Positions 12,023 to 26,262 of a stretch of 64,000 bases of DNA are shown here, one piece after another (position 1 is the stretch's first letter; each line of letters starts with the position of its first letter). The stretch comes from Anagrus nilaparvatae (lineage: Eukaryota > Arthropoda > Insecta > Hymenoptera > Mymaridae): the NCBI GenBank assembly GCA_022575985.1, contig JAKSXM010000272.1, forward strand, positions 9,238,001 to 9,302,000. Reading direction: 5' to 3'. The notes beneath the pieces are model-generated. The model did no database searches. It saw only the letters and a list, made by a program, of their open reading frames with translations, and had not been told where the DNA came from. Made by a program: the position numbers and the translations under genes.

Positions 12023-12431
12023 TATATTAGAGTGCGTCTTATTTTTTCTCAAGATTTTTTACAACCCCTCTTTTTTTAGATATTTTGGTCATTAAAAGCC
12101 CCCAGACAAGAATTTTAGTTTTCGATTTTAAAAACCCGTGCCCTCGAGCACTTGCAATTTCTCAAATTTCATTTTTATAAAATGAAGGTTTCTAGGAATT
12201 CTACAGTTTTGGGGGTCCATTTATATGTGTCTAAATATCATTTTCTAACTGTTAATAGCTAGTGTTCAAAATAATTTTGAAGCACGTTAAAAAATTAGAA
12301 AGCTGAAAATTTAAAAATCCCGTATTATTTAAATGGGAAGGAGCTGGGGACTTTTTATGACCAAAAGTTCATAAAAAAACCAGGAAGCAAAGTTTTTCCA
12401 CAAAGTCCAAAATTAGGTCCACTCTAATATA
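12023..12431. mobile_element. MITE with TATATTAGAGTG ends (~0.4 kb)
   Basis: The terminal inverted repeat TATATTAGAGTG occurs at 12023 and, inverted, at 12420-12431. Further in, TTTTGGTCATTAAAAGCCCC pairs with GGGGACTTTTTATGACCAAA. TA-rich outer bases are consistent with a TA duplication as in Tc1/mariner-type MITEs. No transposase. Confidence 0.78.
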
Positions 12432-15400
12432 TATACATATATATATATATAATAAATATATATATTGCATAAATTTTAATGTCATAAAGTCTATTTTAAA
12501 AATTAATTTTTATTCTGAACTGATTATATTAATTTTTTTTTGTATAAATTAATTTTTTTTTTCAATTGCATAATTTTTGTGAGTTATGAAAATTTTATTA
12601 TAAAACTAATTATATTATTCATTGAAACCTCACAAGAATTTGTATTCAAAGATGCTTGTTAAAGGACAAAACCTGAAAATTATATTTATTTTTCAATAAA
12701 CAAATATATTTTCATTAAAATAAAAAGATTCTGCATAAAGATTTATTTTTTTTTTTATATACATTTTGTTCAATTATTTAATCTCTAAAATAAAAACCTT
12801 GATCTTGACTCGTTCTTTTATATTTTTTTTATAATCACATCGTTAGCACAGTTGTTTTCATTTGACATATAAAAGAAGTGACGTATCCTTATCTACAGTT
12901 TTTTATTTTCAATATATAATTACTTGCATTGATTTTTTTTAAATAATTAAATTAAATATAAATAATTAAACATTTGAGTAGGATATTTTATAATTATAAG
13001 GTATTGAGAAATTGATTTTGATAAAATTTTAATTTAATTTTAATTTAATGATATGAAAATATAAATATAAAATGAAATTCTGTGTTTAAAGTTTGTTTAC
13101 AGGTTTTACTGTGGTTATTTTCATGGACTCAGAATAAGAAAACGTAAGATCTAAAAATGTAGAAATAATTATAGACAATAATTTTGAACAATACTATTGA
13201 GATAAGTACAATAAATCTCTACAAAAAGGCAGTTTTCAGAATTTAGAGTCGTTTTCATTTTAAAGGCTTAAAACCGCAATTTTTGGAAACAGAGACTTGA
13301 AAAGCATAAAAGAATCAAGTAAAAATAAATGAAAGTTCATTTATTTACTGCATAATTATTAATGTGTTTAAAGAGTAGTTGGGGGTAGTTAACCCCTCAA
13401 AGGGGGTTAAAAAATTTGTTTAATCTATTAAAAATTGCTATTGAATAGCAATATAAAAAAACTAAATTTAAAATAGATTATTTTATAAAAACTTATTTAA
13501 GGGTGGTTTTAAACCCTCCCCCCTAGTTAAATAAAAAAAGAGCTCAAGTTATCAAAAATTGTTTAATTAACAACTTTAGGATTAGAAACAGGCAAATAGC
13601 AAACAAATATCAGATTATTATTGAGATGCGTGCAAAAGACGATTAATAAGGGATAGTTTCTTCATTTTTTAGAGAGTTTCAGAGTTTTCAAGGTTTGGGA
13701 TTCCGATTTTCGAAAACAGCAACCCCAAGAAAATAGGATATGTTCCAGTAAAATCACGTAATGTTAAATCTGGATATGAAAGCATACCTCATACTTAAGG
13801 ATAATTTTTGCTAATTTAAGAGTACTCAGTACATTTCTCCCAAAACCCCAAAATTCGTGATCAGCGACCCAAAAAACTTAAAGTAGATCAAAACTTTATA
13901 GGAGTAGTATACGAAACCTCTAAACTAACATGCATTTAACTTTTCAGTACTAATACAAGAGCAGCTACTGATTATCTAGAATTTCCCTGACTACACGATT
14001 CGGCCATTTACTAAAATAAATTATTGTGATTAGCATACATTTTTCAAATTTTAATAAATTTTGGCCAAATATCATCTGGGAAAAGATTTGGATAGCTGCT
14101 TGGATTCCTTCTTGAAAAATCAAGCAAATTTATAACTTTTTAACAAGTAATTACTTTTATGGTTGATGCAGTTCAGAAAAATTTAGACTACAGGCTAAGA
14201 AAAAGAGGGCGTGTTAAAAAAAGGTGTGAAATTTAAAATATACCATTATTAAAAAGTATTTTTAAACCGCACAAATACTAAATCTACTTAATACCAACCA
14301 CTCGACGATTTGACAAGAATCAAGCCATAATAAGTATATTAATAAATCATTCTAATTTCAGCAAGCAATATAAAAACCAATGCATGATTAAACTTTTTAT
14401 AATTATATTGCACACAATAAATGAAATTTAAGAAAAATGTAATATGTAATTTACTATTAAGTGTTAAGATAAAAATCATGATTTTACTTTCTCAATTATT
14501 TTATCATCAAGTATTGTAAATAACATAAATAAAAACCTTGATCTTGAGTTGTTGTTATTTATAATTCACGTCATCAAATCATAGTATTTTTTATATTTTA
14601 TTTGACATTTTATAAAGAAAAAATAAAAAATGACGTATATATTTTACACCTTTAATTATACATCAGTTCTAATTTTAGCCTAATTTTTTTCAAAGAAAAT
14701 TTTAATAACATCAAATTATCAGGTCGCATAATATTAAAAAATAATTTTATAATAAAAAAGGTATAAAGTAAGTCTAGACTAAAAATTTTTTATCCAGAGA
14801 AAATCCTGTTTGTTATTCAAGGACATTATTGTTTTTTTTACCTGATTTATATTAAGAAAAAATAATAATAATTGCTATACTTACAGATTTTATATAATGT
14901 GTTAAAAAGTAAATATTTAATCTTATATAAAAATTTATGGCTTATGTTATATGTTGTTACAGGATTTTTCAATTTTATTCAAAGTCAGTTGCTTTACTTC
15001 TGATTATTATTTACTTATTTATAATGTTTATAAAGACATTAAAGCTGTATAAGTATGTGTTGGATTGCGTGTGAAGAAATATTAGATGTTGGTAATTTCT
15101 CTGTTAGATAGTCCATTGAATAGCAAATATCTTTATAATTTGTTTGGTTTTTCTGCTGATAATTTAAAAAAAAGTTTTTTGAATTTAAATATTTTTTAGT
15201 GCCAAGAAATTTATTTTCAGCCATGGTTAGAGATAAAGAGTTGAAAATTATCTAAAAAAATAACGGTTCTTTCATAATAACAAGGGAAGACCACTATTTT
15301 TGGGCATTACAATCTATACAGTTATGTATATGACTTTAATATATTAAATAACAGCCCAGAAAACCTTCGTTTGTTTCAATGAGCTTTCTGGGTTTTGAAG

Positions 15401-18400
15401 CCCATTTTTTCCTCTTTTCCTCATATCTATGTTTTCATTATCAGTTTTCATTATCAGCTATTTTCTTGCTTTACTGCATCCCTAAATGTAAAAATTATTT
15501 TTCTTAAATCCTCTACCCTCCCCCTAATTTATTTGAAACCCAAAATTTTTTTTTCGCAAGATGTCTTGATATTTTTGTAATTAGTGCTCTCAATAACATT
15601 AATTATCAAGTTTATATTTATATTATGGTTTCTAAGCATTTTTATCATACATTATAATCATAAGCACCTAAAACAGTAAACTTTAGTTTACTAGTTTCTA
15701 ATTTCGACAGTATGAATCCTGTAAAACATTTCTATCACATTTATCATGCAATACAAGTGGGGGCATTTATTTAAAATACAATAGAATATAATCTACAAAG
15801 CATAAATATTATATCAAATAATCTGCATCAAACAAAATGGCAAATGCTACTGAAAAGCAGAATTAAGGCATCAAACGGAAATCTCCAGCCAGATAATACC
15901 CATAAGGGACTGCTAGGTACATAATTAATGCATAAGTAGTCTCACAGGTGTAGTAAAACAAGTCTCAAGTAATTCGCGGAATTTTTTTATAACCTGGCAT
16001 TTATAGTAAAGGAAATCATTACATCAAAATGAGGCAATTAACAGTTTCCCACCAACACCTAAAATTTATATCTTTGTGAAATTCGTTTTAGCACTACCTT
16101 AGCCAGAAACTATTATTTAAACTTTTTGAATGAAGCCCCATTGACCCCTTCCTGGGGGTGAAAAAAAAAATTTTTTTAAAATAGCGATTAAAATCGATTA
16201 ATTTTTGCATTCTAAAACGAAAAGGTAAATATAAATTTTTTAATTAAATGTATCCCTTTCAAGTTACAGCCCTTAAAACTTTGATTACTCAAATATTTCA
16301 TTCGAAGATTGAGGTCACGTTTTTTGAGGTCACTTTGTTGGTGTAAAACTGGAAGGGTCTGTAATAATTTCCTCTACTATTAATAAAACTTAAACACACA
16401 AAATTCTAATGTAATTTAAAATTAGTATAAAATTAAAAAAAATATATATTTCATTTAAAGAAATAAATCAATATCAGTTATATAATAAAATAAAATTAAA
16501 AGTTTTTCAATTCTGTCTGTATATGAAAAAGAAAGCAATAATTACATTGATAACTCATGACACATCTTATGCAATAAAACTTTCATTACTTTTATATCAT
16601 AATTAAAAAATATATTTATTAATAAAAATTTATAATTAATCACTGTATCAAAAAGAATTCAAGAAATTAAAAATAAAAAGTTATTACAAGTTTTTTCACC
16701 TTTTGTTTTATTCTATGATCAAGAGAGGAGAAAAATTTTAATGTGTACATTAAAATCCTGGAAAATTATATAGCTTTGTTAATCCTTTCACTCGATTGGT
16801 CTTTTTTATGAGCTTTTTTTTCTTCTCCTTTTTTTATTTTTACATTCATGCATGTTGTATGTAAAATTACAGTATAGCCAGTTAACCTTCAAAGTACTGA
16901 AATTCATTCTTTCTGAACTGGTTTTTATTTTTCATTTTCAAATCTATATATTATGTACTGTATGTACCGTCATGTCTATCATCACACCATTACAGACACA
17001 TTTATAGGTATTTTTTAATAATTATTATGAAGAAAAGCTTATTAAAATTATTTTTTATTTTTAGAATTATTTTCTTAATTTATTATCATCATTTTTCTGT
17101 ATATGGGATTATTTTTTTCATTTTTTAGTAATATTTTAGAATTTCAGTAGCAGGTAGTATATAATTTTTATGTTACAAGTAAGTAAGAGGGGAATTAGAT
17201 TTTCTTTTGAAAATTCAAGTATTTTCTTGGGAAAATATTAGAAAATCTTAATTAAAATTTAGATTGTATTTGAAAATAACTGCAAAAAGGTAAGAAATTT
17301 TCAATTTTTTATATAATTCAAAAGTGATATGAGCTTAAATTTTGAAAATATTTCTTCTCTCGTTAAATGGCCCCTGATGAAAAATCTAAGTAATTTTTTT
17401 AAGTTTCAGACTATTCAACACCCTTGTGAAAATAAATTACTTTTCCATAAAGAAGTACTAAAAAAAAATGAAATAAATTCTCATACATACGATAAATAAT
17501 TTTAACGTCATATTAAAATCACGATTTAAAATAAATAAATTAATACATAAATGATATGTTGTTTTGAAGTTTTATAACATGAATTACATTCATGTCAATT
17601 ACAAATATTTTTAGACTATTTTTTTATGATATTTATAAGTTTCTTATAAAAAAAAAATTTAATATGGAACATGTTTCATTAGTTAAGTTGCGAGATAAAT
17701 CATAAATAAATTAAATAAATTAAAATTATGTTTACAGAAGCTGTGTTATACACATAAATAATTTTATAATCGAGCTTTTAATACATAATTTTATAATGTG
17801 TACTTATAAGTCAACCATAAAGTTAATTTTAAAAAAAAAAAATTTTTTTAATCTTTATAACGTGTTATATTTTTGTAATTTTATTAATTTATTCGTTTCA
17901 TAATTTTTATTTATTAGATGCGTTGCAGTTATTTACATGTAATTTTATTTAAATGAAGTTTTATTAACTAATTTATTCAAAATCTTTCATGAAAGCAAGT
18001 TAAAAAATAACGGATTTTAAAAATTCACTTTTTACAGTATTTAAATTTTTTTTTAAAGTACTTGCGTAAATTTTCTTGTATTTGAGGTACCTGATTACCC
18101 TATGACAGATTTATTCTACTCCAAATCTTCTTTAGAAGTGTTATCAACAAAAAAATACTCACAGCCCTTATTTTTTCAGGGATAGTCAAAAATTAATGTT
18201 TTCAAAAAAATTCTGTTTTCAAAAAAATCCGTTCTGAGGCTATTTTATTCTAAAGTATATGGTAATTTTTTCTAATCTCTTGGTAACTTTTACAATAAAA
18301 ACAAGCTCCATGTAATAATAACTGAATAAGACCAAAACTCCAACGGGTAAATTTTTTTAGGTCTGTTAGAATCAAGCCTGCATAGAGCTAATTAATTTGA

Positions 18401-19944
18401 GGTTAAATGCAAAATAATTTTTATGACAAGGAAATAATTTTTTGTACAATGCAATAAATACTTATAAGAATACCATTGATTTAATAAAAAAAAAAAAGTG
18501 CTGGGTCATATAATGATGAACGTTATCAGGCGAAGGTTAAAAATTTGTATTTTAAATAGGAAGAATGTTCATAATTGATAATAACACGTTATTCAGTGAA
18601 TTCTTTTGAAAAAAAAAATCAATTTTATAGTCGTTTTCCGGTATATAAAAAGTATAAGTTTCAATCATACATGCATGCTTGAATAAGAAATATCGCATAC
18701 GTCATTCAAATTTAAATAAATGCATACATTTCAGTTTATGTGTATTTACATCAATAAAAGATGAATTTTTAAATCACGAACCTTTAGGCTATCTTTTAAA
18801 TGTCTATTATTAAAATTAAAATCTTTTGAGTTATTGATTTTTATTTTTAGTTCAAAATTTTATTTTTAAGATTATTGACTTTTTTATACTTTTGTACTTT
18901 TTAAATTGAAGTTGTAGTTACTAAAATTAGTCTATAAAAACCGATAACAATGTTAAAAAATTTCAAAATTTCTATTTTGGGCAACTGGAGGATTCATGGT
19001 AAAAATGGTTTTTAGCAAATCAACTCATTGAAAAATTTTTAGCCAAAAAATTAAAAAAAACTATAAATTAATAAACGCATCATAAAATTTGATTAACAAA
19101 ACGCATAATATAATCAATCAATAAGTAAAAAATGATGTCTTCCTGAATAAAATCATAATTTTTTGTATACAAACAAGAATTAAATCACAATATTATAGTC
19201 ATCTCTTTATTATAAAAATGACAGTTGCATTATCAATGTTGATGAGTTTTTTTCTCATAAAAAATGATTTACTTAAAAAAAAATAAATTAATAAAAATAA
19301 AAAAATTAATTACTAATATTAAAATTATACAATAATATTGGAACCCGGAAATTTCATATAAAATCCTATACAATTTTTTGAATGACTTAGAAAAAATTTT
19401 TTGTTGTTGTAAATAATAAAAATTATTAATAATTATGATAAATTGATTGATTGAAAACACAAGTGTTAACAAATAAATAATATATTTAAAAAAAAAATGA
19501 TTCCATACATTTTTTAAAATAAATCATATCGACTCGCGCGTGTGTAAAAGATTAGAAATAAAGATCATTATTTTTATTGTATAATAATAAGTTGCATAAA
19601 AGGATATTATTGGAATTTTTCATAAAAAATTTTAATTTAATTAACCAAAAATTGCTAAATTGGATGTGGAGCCTACTTTTTTTATGGCCAAGGAACCAGC
19701 AGCAGATTTTGAAAGCTTCTCTGAAGGGAGGGGTAAATTTTACGAAAAATACTTTTTAAAACTGCAAAAATTCCAAAAAACATACAAAATTTACGCTCTG
19801 AAGGGAGCAATTGCCCCTTCACCCCCTACTAGATCCAATACTACGAAGAATGTACACGATTTGTGGCAAGAAAGTAAAATTTTGACGGCAGTGGCCTGAA
19901 TATACGCATGCTTCTGACCGCAAATAAGAAATAATGCATTATGA
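12432..19944. other. Long non-coding A+T-rich region
   Basis: No gene is supported over ~7.5 kb. Open frames at 15039-15224, 15395-15580, 19269-19472 and 19577-19899 are short, low-complexity and unlike proteins. About 13380-13540 has short G-run and C-run blocks (GGGGGTAGTTAACCCC and CCCTCCCCCC) typical of foldback arms. A CAGCGACCCAAAAAAC motif sits at 13863-13878. Otherwise nothing recognisable. Confidence 0.5.
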
Positions 19945-20070
19945 TCCACGGCCAGAAAACTAAAGAATGACCTAAATCACACGTAAATTGTACGTTAATT
20001 CATCTTAGTCTCGAATGGTAGACTGCAACCCAAAGAATTTTTTTTATGGCCAAAGGTCGTATTTACAATA
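19945..20070. mobile_element. Hairpin MITE family, copy A
   Basis: Contains AAAGAATGACCTAAATCACA and CGTAAATTGTACG, then the inverse-like GGTAGACTGCAACCCAAAGAA. It matches, with divergence, the hairpin at about 60375-60500, which has AAGAATAGCCCAAATCGCAC, CGTAAATTACC and GGTAAACTGCGATTTGGGGC. The outer ends ACGGCC / GGCCAAAGGTCGT also pair. Confidence 0.6.
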
Positions 20071-21539
20071 AGTCTACACCAGTGTCAAGAAAACACTTCT
20101 TTGCTGGCTATAACACCAAAATAATTTTCTGGGAAGAATCCTATACAATAATTTTTATCATCTGTATAATCATATGATTCTTCAAAAAAAAAAAAAATAG
20201 TTTAATTTTCAAAGAGATCGATTGAGTAGTTTCTGAATTCTGTCAATGTCAGAATTGTAGTTTTTAGAAAAAAATATAATTTTGCTTTTTGCCTAAATAA
20301 TTTTGCAATTGTTCTGTTATGGTTGTAAGCTATATCTCCCATAAGAATCGTGATTTTGCATAAAATTTTGTGTACTATTTCTTAAAATACTATTGAAGCA
20401 ATTTCTACAAAAATAAAAATTTTGGATTTTCGATTCTGAAAAAATATTTTGCAACGAATTATAAAAAATTACCTAAATCTGTAATCAGATTATTTATAGT
20501 CTCATAGACATTCGTTGAAATAGATACGCCTAAGCTCTAATGTTTAAAATTAATATAATGAAATTATTACTTCTTTTAAATAGAATGAAAAATATTTTTC
20601 ACTTGCGAGAATAATTTTAGAACCTTGCCATTAAAAACAACCAAATGAACCCAAAAAACAAAAAAATAGCCAATTTTACAACAAAACAATTTACAACATT
20701 ATTAAAAGGCACTGACTTGTAAAACATGTATAAATTATCTAAATACAAAATTTCAGCTTTGATACAATTTATCTTAAAAGTGATAAATCTAAAGGTTTTA
20801 CACGTAACATGTAGCCATACAAATGGAAAAAGATAATAAAATATACTCACAGGTGAACGACTTTATATATTCTTTTTTATTCTGATTCATCATCATAAGT
20901 ATGAAAAAGAGAAATATATATATAACGTAGTATTTTTGCGGTATACACCTCAAGGTTATCGAGATTGCGGTTGTTTTCAAAGATAATGTACGACGTGCAT
21001 TTAAAAATAGTATACCTATAAGTTTATAAAAAAAAAATTGAAAAATATTTATATGAAGAAAGCTTTCTCATTAAATGCATACATTGTAATCTTTTAAAAA
21101 GATTTTTAACTTTTTTCTTTTTAAAAGCGTTTTAACTTTATTTTTCTTTTAATCCTGTATAATCGATGGATTGGTATTCCAGTTTTCAATATGCATAAAA
21201 TATATTGTAAAAAGATTTTCCTTTGATATTTATATTTTCATATTTTTATTTTTCAGTTAGTGTAGGCTCTATTTTGTAATCACTTTTTGTTACTGATACA
21301 AACAAAAAAAAGAATAGTAAAATAATTACTTCAACGGTATTAGTAAAAAGAGATTATAAAATATTGGAAAATATAACAAAAAAGTAAGTAAGTTTTACTT
21401 AAAATAATTGAGGCTTTTAGTTTCGAATACAAATTTTATTAGTAAATTTTGCTAAAAATGTATAGTGAATTTTTAAGCAAACTTAATTTATTAAACAAAA
21501 TCGTAATTTTGGTTGTATTTACTAATTTTTTGTATGCTA
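20071..21539. other. Non-coding spacer
   Basis: Short hydrophobic frames on the minus strand (20617-20980) are artefacts of A+T-rich composition. No gene or structured element is supported. Confidence 0.5.
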
Positions 21540-21965
21540 TTTTTGTATTTTTTGGCTCGCTAAATACGAATTTAAAACCCTTGGTTACCTCAAATGATCC
21601 AGTTGCCCACAATTGGAATCTCGAGGTTATGTTTTGTGGGTTTTTCAAGGTTTTTATCGGTTACATATGTTTTATTGGGTCGCTGAAAACGAATACGACC
21701 TCCAATTTCACCTAAAATATTCCAATTGCTCACAAAAGTAAATACTTAATAAACAACAACCTAAACTAGAGCAATGTAGGTAAAAACAAATGTCATATTC
21801 GTATTCGACGACCCAAAAAACATAAATAACTGATAAAAATTCTTGAAAAACCCCCAAAACATAACCTAAAAATTCCTATTGTGGGTAACTAGACCATTTT
21901 CTGTATATAAATGGGTCTTATACTCGTGTTCAGCGACCCACAAAACAGAAGGATTTGCTGGGAAA
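21540..21965. mobile_element. Foldback element carrying GGTCGCTG motifs
   Basis: Left arm (21540-21715) and right arm (21785-21965) are inverted copies over ~170 bases. They share GAGGTTATGTTTTGTGGG / AACATAACC..., TTTTTCAAGGTTTTTATCGG / TGATAAAAATTCTTGAAAAA, and GGGTCGCTGAAAACGAATAC / GTATTCGACGACCC. Each arm ends with another cGCTgAATACGA-like motif. The opposed 69- and 88-codon frames at 21439-21715 are products of the repeat, not genes. Confidence 0.82.
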
Positions 21966-22097
21966 TTTTATGAACCTATCAGCAAAAAAAATTAATACGA
22001 CATAGTGTTTTACGCCTACACTATATGTTTGCATGATAAAATTATATTATTACATATTTTGTAATAAATATGTTACAGTGCTATTGAGAATTAGCTG

Positions 22098-22228
22098 TAT
22101 ATTAAGTGAATGTACCAATTATTGACCAAAGTTTTCCTCATGAATGATCACTCTTCTTCCATAAGAATAACATGGTATTGGAAATTAATTAGAGGGTGGT
22201 CATTAATTGGTGCAGACACCCTAATATA
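22098..22228. mobile_element. Short MITE with TATATTAG ends (131 bp)
   Basis: Left end TATATTAAGTGAATGTACCA and the inverted right end TATATTAGGGTGTCTGCACC pair over about 30 bases with mismatches, including ATTATTGACC / GGTCATTAAT. The ends resemble those of the 12023-12431 element, so both may belong to one TA-targeting superfamily. Confidence 0.6.
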
Positions 22229-24029
22229 CTATATAATAACTATATATAACTGTTGATAATATTTATAGTTATATAAATTTACCTTATAGTTGCATAAATT
22301 ACATTATCCATTTCTACGTAAAAGGGACAAGTGAAAAGAAGTAAAGTTACACCTCGAGTTACACTAAAGTATTTGAATACACAAAATATATTATTCATGT
22401 AATTTCCAGAGAATTTATTTTTTAATTTTGTAAAAACTCGATAGCAAAAAGCATTGAAATTGTGAAATCAAATTTTCTTGAAAGGAGCACGTTAGGGGCT
22501 GTTACCTACCTTATAAAAAAAAACAGTAAAATATGTTCTAAAAATAGGAGTAAAGTGGATGAAATAGAACATAAAGTATTCAAACCAGTTACATCTTTAT
22601 TTTAGCCTTATTTTTGAGAACCTAATATTGAATTTACGTTTGGCAGTTAATATTACTAAAGAAATTTTTTGCAAAAAACAACCCTCTTTACTCAATAAAA
22701 ATTAAGAAAAATGGGTCAAAATTTATTGAAAATTAAGGAAAATAATGAAATTTACCATTCAGGATCATTTTATGACCATCAATTGAAAACCTGAATTATT
22801 TTTTTCCATGTTGGCAAAATTGGCACAGCATTCAATATGTGAAATATTACATTTATCAATGCTTTATAACAAAAATCTACCTTTATCATCAAAACTAATC
22901 TTTAGCTCGAATTCTTGTAAAAAAATTTTTTAAAAAATAGTGGTATTTTTAGTTTATAACTTGATAGTATTAGAACTTGATTGATAAAATTAAAATTTAA
23001 TCTATTCAGTAGAATCTCATTAAAAAAATTCTTTAGTAGGCATTTAAAATAAAAATATAAAGCAAAATAAATAAATTTACATAATAACGATATTTTTATA
23101 AAATAAATTCTAAATTTTATTGTATACTACAAACAAAAATTTTATTTTCAAGTTCATCAACCTTCAAATAATCTTTTATTATATTACATAATTATAATTT
23201 ATTACACATAATTTAAAAAAAAATTCTATTAGCTTTTTTTATTTTTCAATTTTAATATAATTTTAATAGTAATTAAATTAGCATAAGAATTTAATAAAAT
23301 TTAATTAATTATTTTTGTTTTTTTTTTAACACATAAACAAAATACCTACCAAAAAAATTTTTTTTTATAAGATGGTGTCAACAAATTAATTAATAATATA
23401 TTAATTTCCTAATCAACATAATATTATGGCCTTGTATTTTTTTAGACAATTAAAAAATATTTTTTTACGTAGATCTCAAAAGGTCAAGTATAAATTATTG
23501 TTAGAGTGTATTGAGATAAAAGAGTGCGTGTAAGAAGTTAAACTGTATTATTTTAAAACAATAAATAACCTTTAAAAAGCAATTTATTAGGTATGACATA
23601 AAAAAAATTATGTGTGGAGACTTTTGTGGGAAAATTAAATTCAATTCTTTTATTATATTGTATGGGTATTGCCATATTGATTCTAATTTATATCTTTTAA
23701 AATTGGTTTCTGCAATTGTTTACTAAACTTGATGTTGTTTTTTAAACTTTTGAAAATTTTTGGTAAAATTTGGACCTTTATGAAAATAAGGAAATTAAAT
23801 TGTAAATGATACTTTTTTGGGCAATTAGTTTTTTGCCCTCCCGGGCTCGTGAGTAAAACTTGTTACAGAATTTTTGGCACTCATTGTACGCCTAGGTAGG
23901 CAAAAAACAAAACTGCATGCAGAGTCAACATCAATATTTTGTCCCTTGTTAAAAAAATAGCTATTTTTTATTATTTTCTCAAAATTTTAAATTTTCAGTA
24001 AGCAAATTATTTTGAATGATCAAATTAAT
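22229..24029. other. Non-coding spacer
   Basis: A+T-rich; a small CCTCCCGGGCTCGTGAG patch at about 23838 stands out in base composition. No gene is supported. Confidence 0.45.
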
Positions 24030-24219
24030 TTGATGAATATTTCAGAATTAACCCTATATTAGGGGTTTATATCGCATTTCCTAGGGGTTGTTGGTAAATA
24101 TTAAGTTTTGAAATGACCAAAAAAAAATGTACTAGATGAAAATTTTAGCCCAAAATATACATTTTTTAGATTAAGATTTATCTGTTCCAAGAATGGTCTA
24201 CTAGGCACTAATGGATTAA
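24030..24219. repeat. Dispersed MITE family (copy 2, inverted relative to copy 3)
   Basis: Runs from GATGAATATTTCAGAATTAA through ACCCTATATTAGGG to a terminus CTAGGCACTAATGGATTAA. The same blocks occur, reverse-complemented, in the copy at 47742-47971. Its inner-side terminal repeat is missing. Confidence 0.7.
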
Positions 24220-26262
24220 ACTAACACTAAGCATTTATTTATTTATTCATTTTTTTAACTTTCAAATTAAAAATTTTTTTATTTGTCATATTACGTTCAT
24301 ATTTTTTAAAATCTGTTGTTCACCTAATTATAATAAATTCAAAATTAATTTTTTTTTCTTTCTTCAATTCAGTTGACTGATCCAGTTAATGAGAATTTAC
24401 ATTGTTATTCAATTTTTTTATATGGAAGTTTTGCATGACGTAAACTTAATTATATGTTTTAAATATCAAAACTTTGCTCTATTTGACTCATTTTTTTTTT
24501 TTTTGTTAAAAAAAATTATTATTTACGTCAATTAAGAGTATTTTTGTTGTCTGTTTTGTATTAATTAAAATATTTATTAATTTAATATTCAAAAAAAAAA
24601 ATAAAAAAATAATAAAAAAACAAAATTTGTACATAACAATAAATTATTCTAAATTACCTGTGAATTTATTTTTGGTATCAGCATTATCAATCATATATTA
24701 GGCTCAAATTTTTATTATCATAAATCATAATTCTTCATTTTTACTGGATTTAAAATCAGTTAATAAAACTTAATCAGATATTAACGTTATTCCAATATAA
24801 TTTTTATAATATTTATGAAAAAACGAGCAAGAATCATTACTTTAAATATTTAACTCAATACAAATTGAATAAAAAGACTTTCAAAAAGACTATTGAAAAT
24901 TACTTTTTAAAGCAAATTAATAAAAAAATTTTGTGATTTTTTCAAAATTTTAATTAAATTTACAGATACCCATTTTAGATGATTTTTGACAAATCATTAA
25001 ATCAATAAATTGTTTTGATTAACTGATAATTTTAAATCTCATGTAAGCTACTGTTTAGGACATATTTTGGTTATTACTCAACAAAAGGTGATTATATAAT
25101 AAACTTTATTATGATTTAAAGGAAATAAAAATAATATTTTACATTAAATAATTCTTTATTAACAAACTAAAATTTTTGTATTTATTTACATTCATTATTA
25201 CACATTTATACTCATTCTTATGAATTAATACTTAAATTTTAGTAAAATCATTAATCTTATAAATTACGCTTCTTTTATATTTAATTACAAATTTTTACAA
25301 TTTTTATACACATTACACCTGGCCAGGTTCGTTTCAGAAACCCATTAATACTCATATTATTTAAAAACAAGTATTTAGAGCCAGTAACAAAAAAAATCTG
25401 CAAAGCCAAGCTAGCAGACAAGAAATGGTACTTGAAAATTTTAAGTTATATAAAGATAAAGATATAGTAAGCAAGGTTTTAGCTAATTTATGAAAAACAG
25501 AAACTATCAAAATTTATAATATTTTTATTATTGTTATTCGGTTTAGACTTTTTATTGCTTTTTTCTTTATCTTTTATTATAGTTTTAAAAAAACATGAAT
25601 GTTTTCACAAGTTTTTTCAATTGAGATTTAATTTCCTCTATTAGAATTGTACTAAAAATCAGCGCGGATAATAGCTCAGCTATTTGAAGTATGCGAATTT
25701 GAAAAATTTTAAATTGGCTTTACCTTTTCTTATATTGTGAGTAATAAATGTTTCTGAAACGTATTTTAATGATTAAAATACAAATTTAATTTAATACAAA
25801 TATTTAAAATGAAATACAGATTAATATAGAAATAATGGTAAAAATACTGCTGTAACAAAAAAAAAATCAGAACAGAATTTCTTTTATCTTTTTAAATACT
25901 TAATCATATTATGTTTTTTACAATTTGAATTTATACTGAAATAATCTGAACTGACACAGTAATAGCAAATTACTTTAAAACTATTGAAACTATAGATATT
26001 TACAGATATTCAAATTTTTTAGCAATATCAAGAGTGGGTAGTTGCCAACAGCGATGTTTCGTAAATGTCGACAAGAAAACTTAATAAAAGTTATACCGAT
26101 ACAGGAAAATGGTTTTTAAATAAATGTAATTCTATTTTAAGGATGTAAAAAAAGTTTTTAAATTTATTATAGTAGTTAAACAAAACGGGTTCTGCCCCAC
26201 TCGGGACCTTCCCCAATGGGGGACCCATGGATGGTGTACTAATTGGTATTTTTATTTTTCAG
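24220..26262. other. Non-coding region upstream of the decayed coding block
   Basis: No open frame is supported. The end has a small G+C-rich patch, CCACTCGGGACCTTCCCC (about 26198), just before the splice acceptor TTTTTCAG at 26255-26262 that opens the first coding remnant. Confidence 0.45.

Noticed and set aside
19577..19899. Frame with MDVEPTFFMAKEPAADFESF, possibly coding
   Set aside because: No family resemblance, short, and next to a MITE; overlapping frames are equally open.
20617..20980. Two minus-strand hydrophobic frames resembling small membrane proteins
   Set aside because: Phenylalanine, isoleucine and tyrosine richness follows from A+T bias; no neighbours, motif or splice signals support a gene.
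21439..21715. Opposed overlapping frames of 69 and 88 codons
   Set aside because: Both lie in the left arm of a foldback element; the overlap is a consequence of the repeat.
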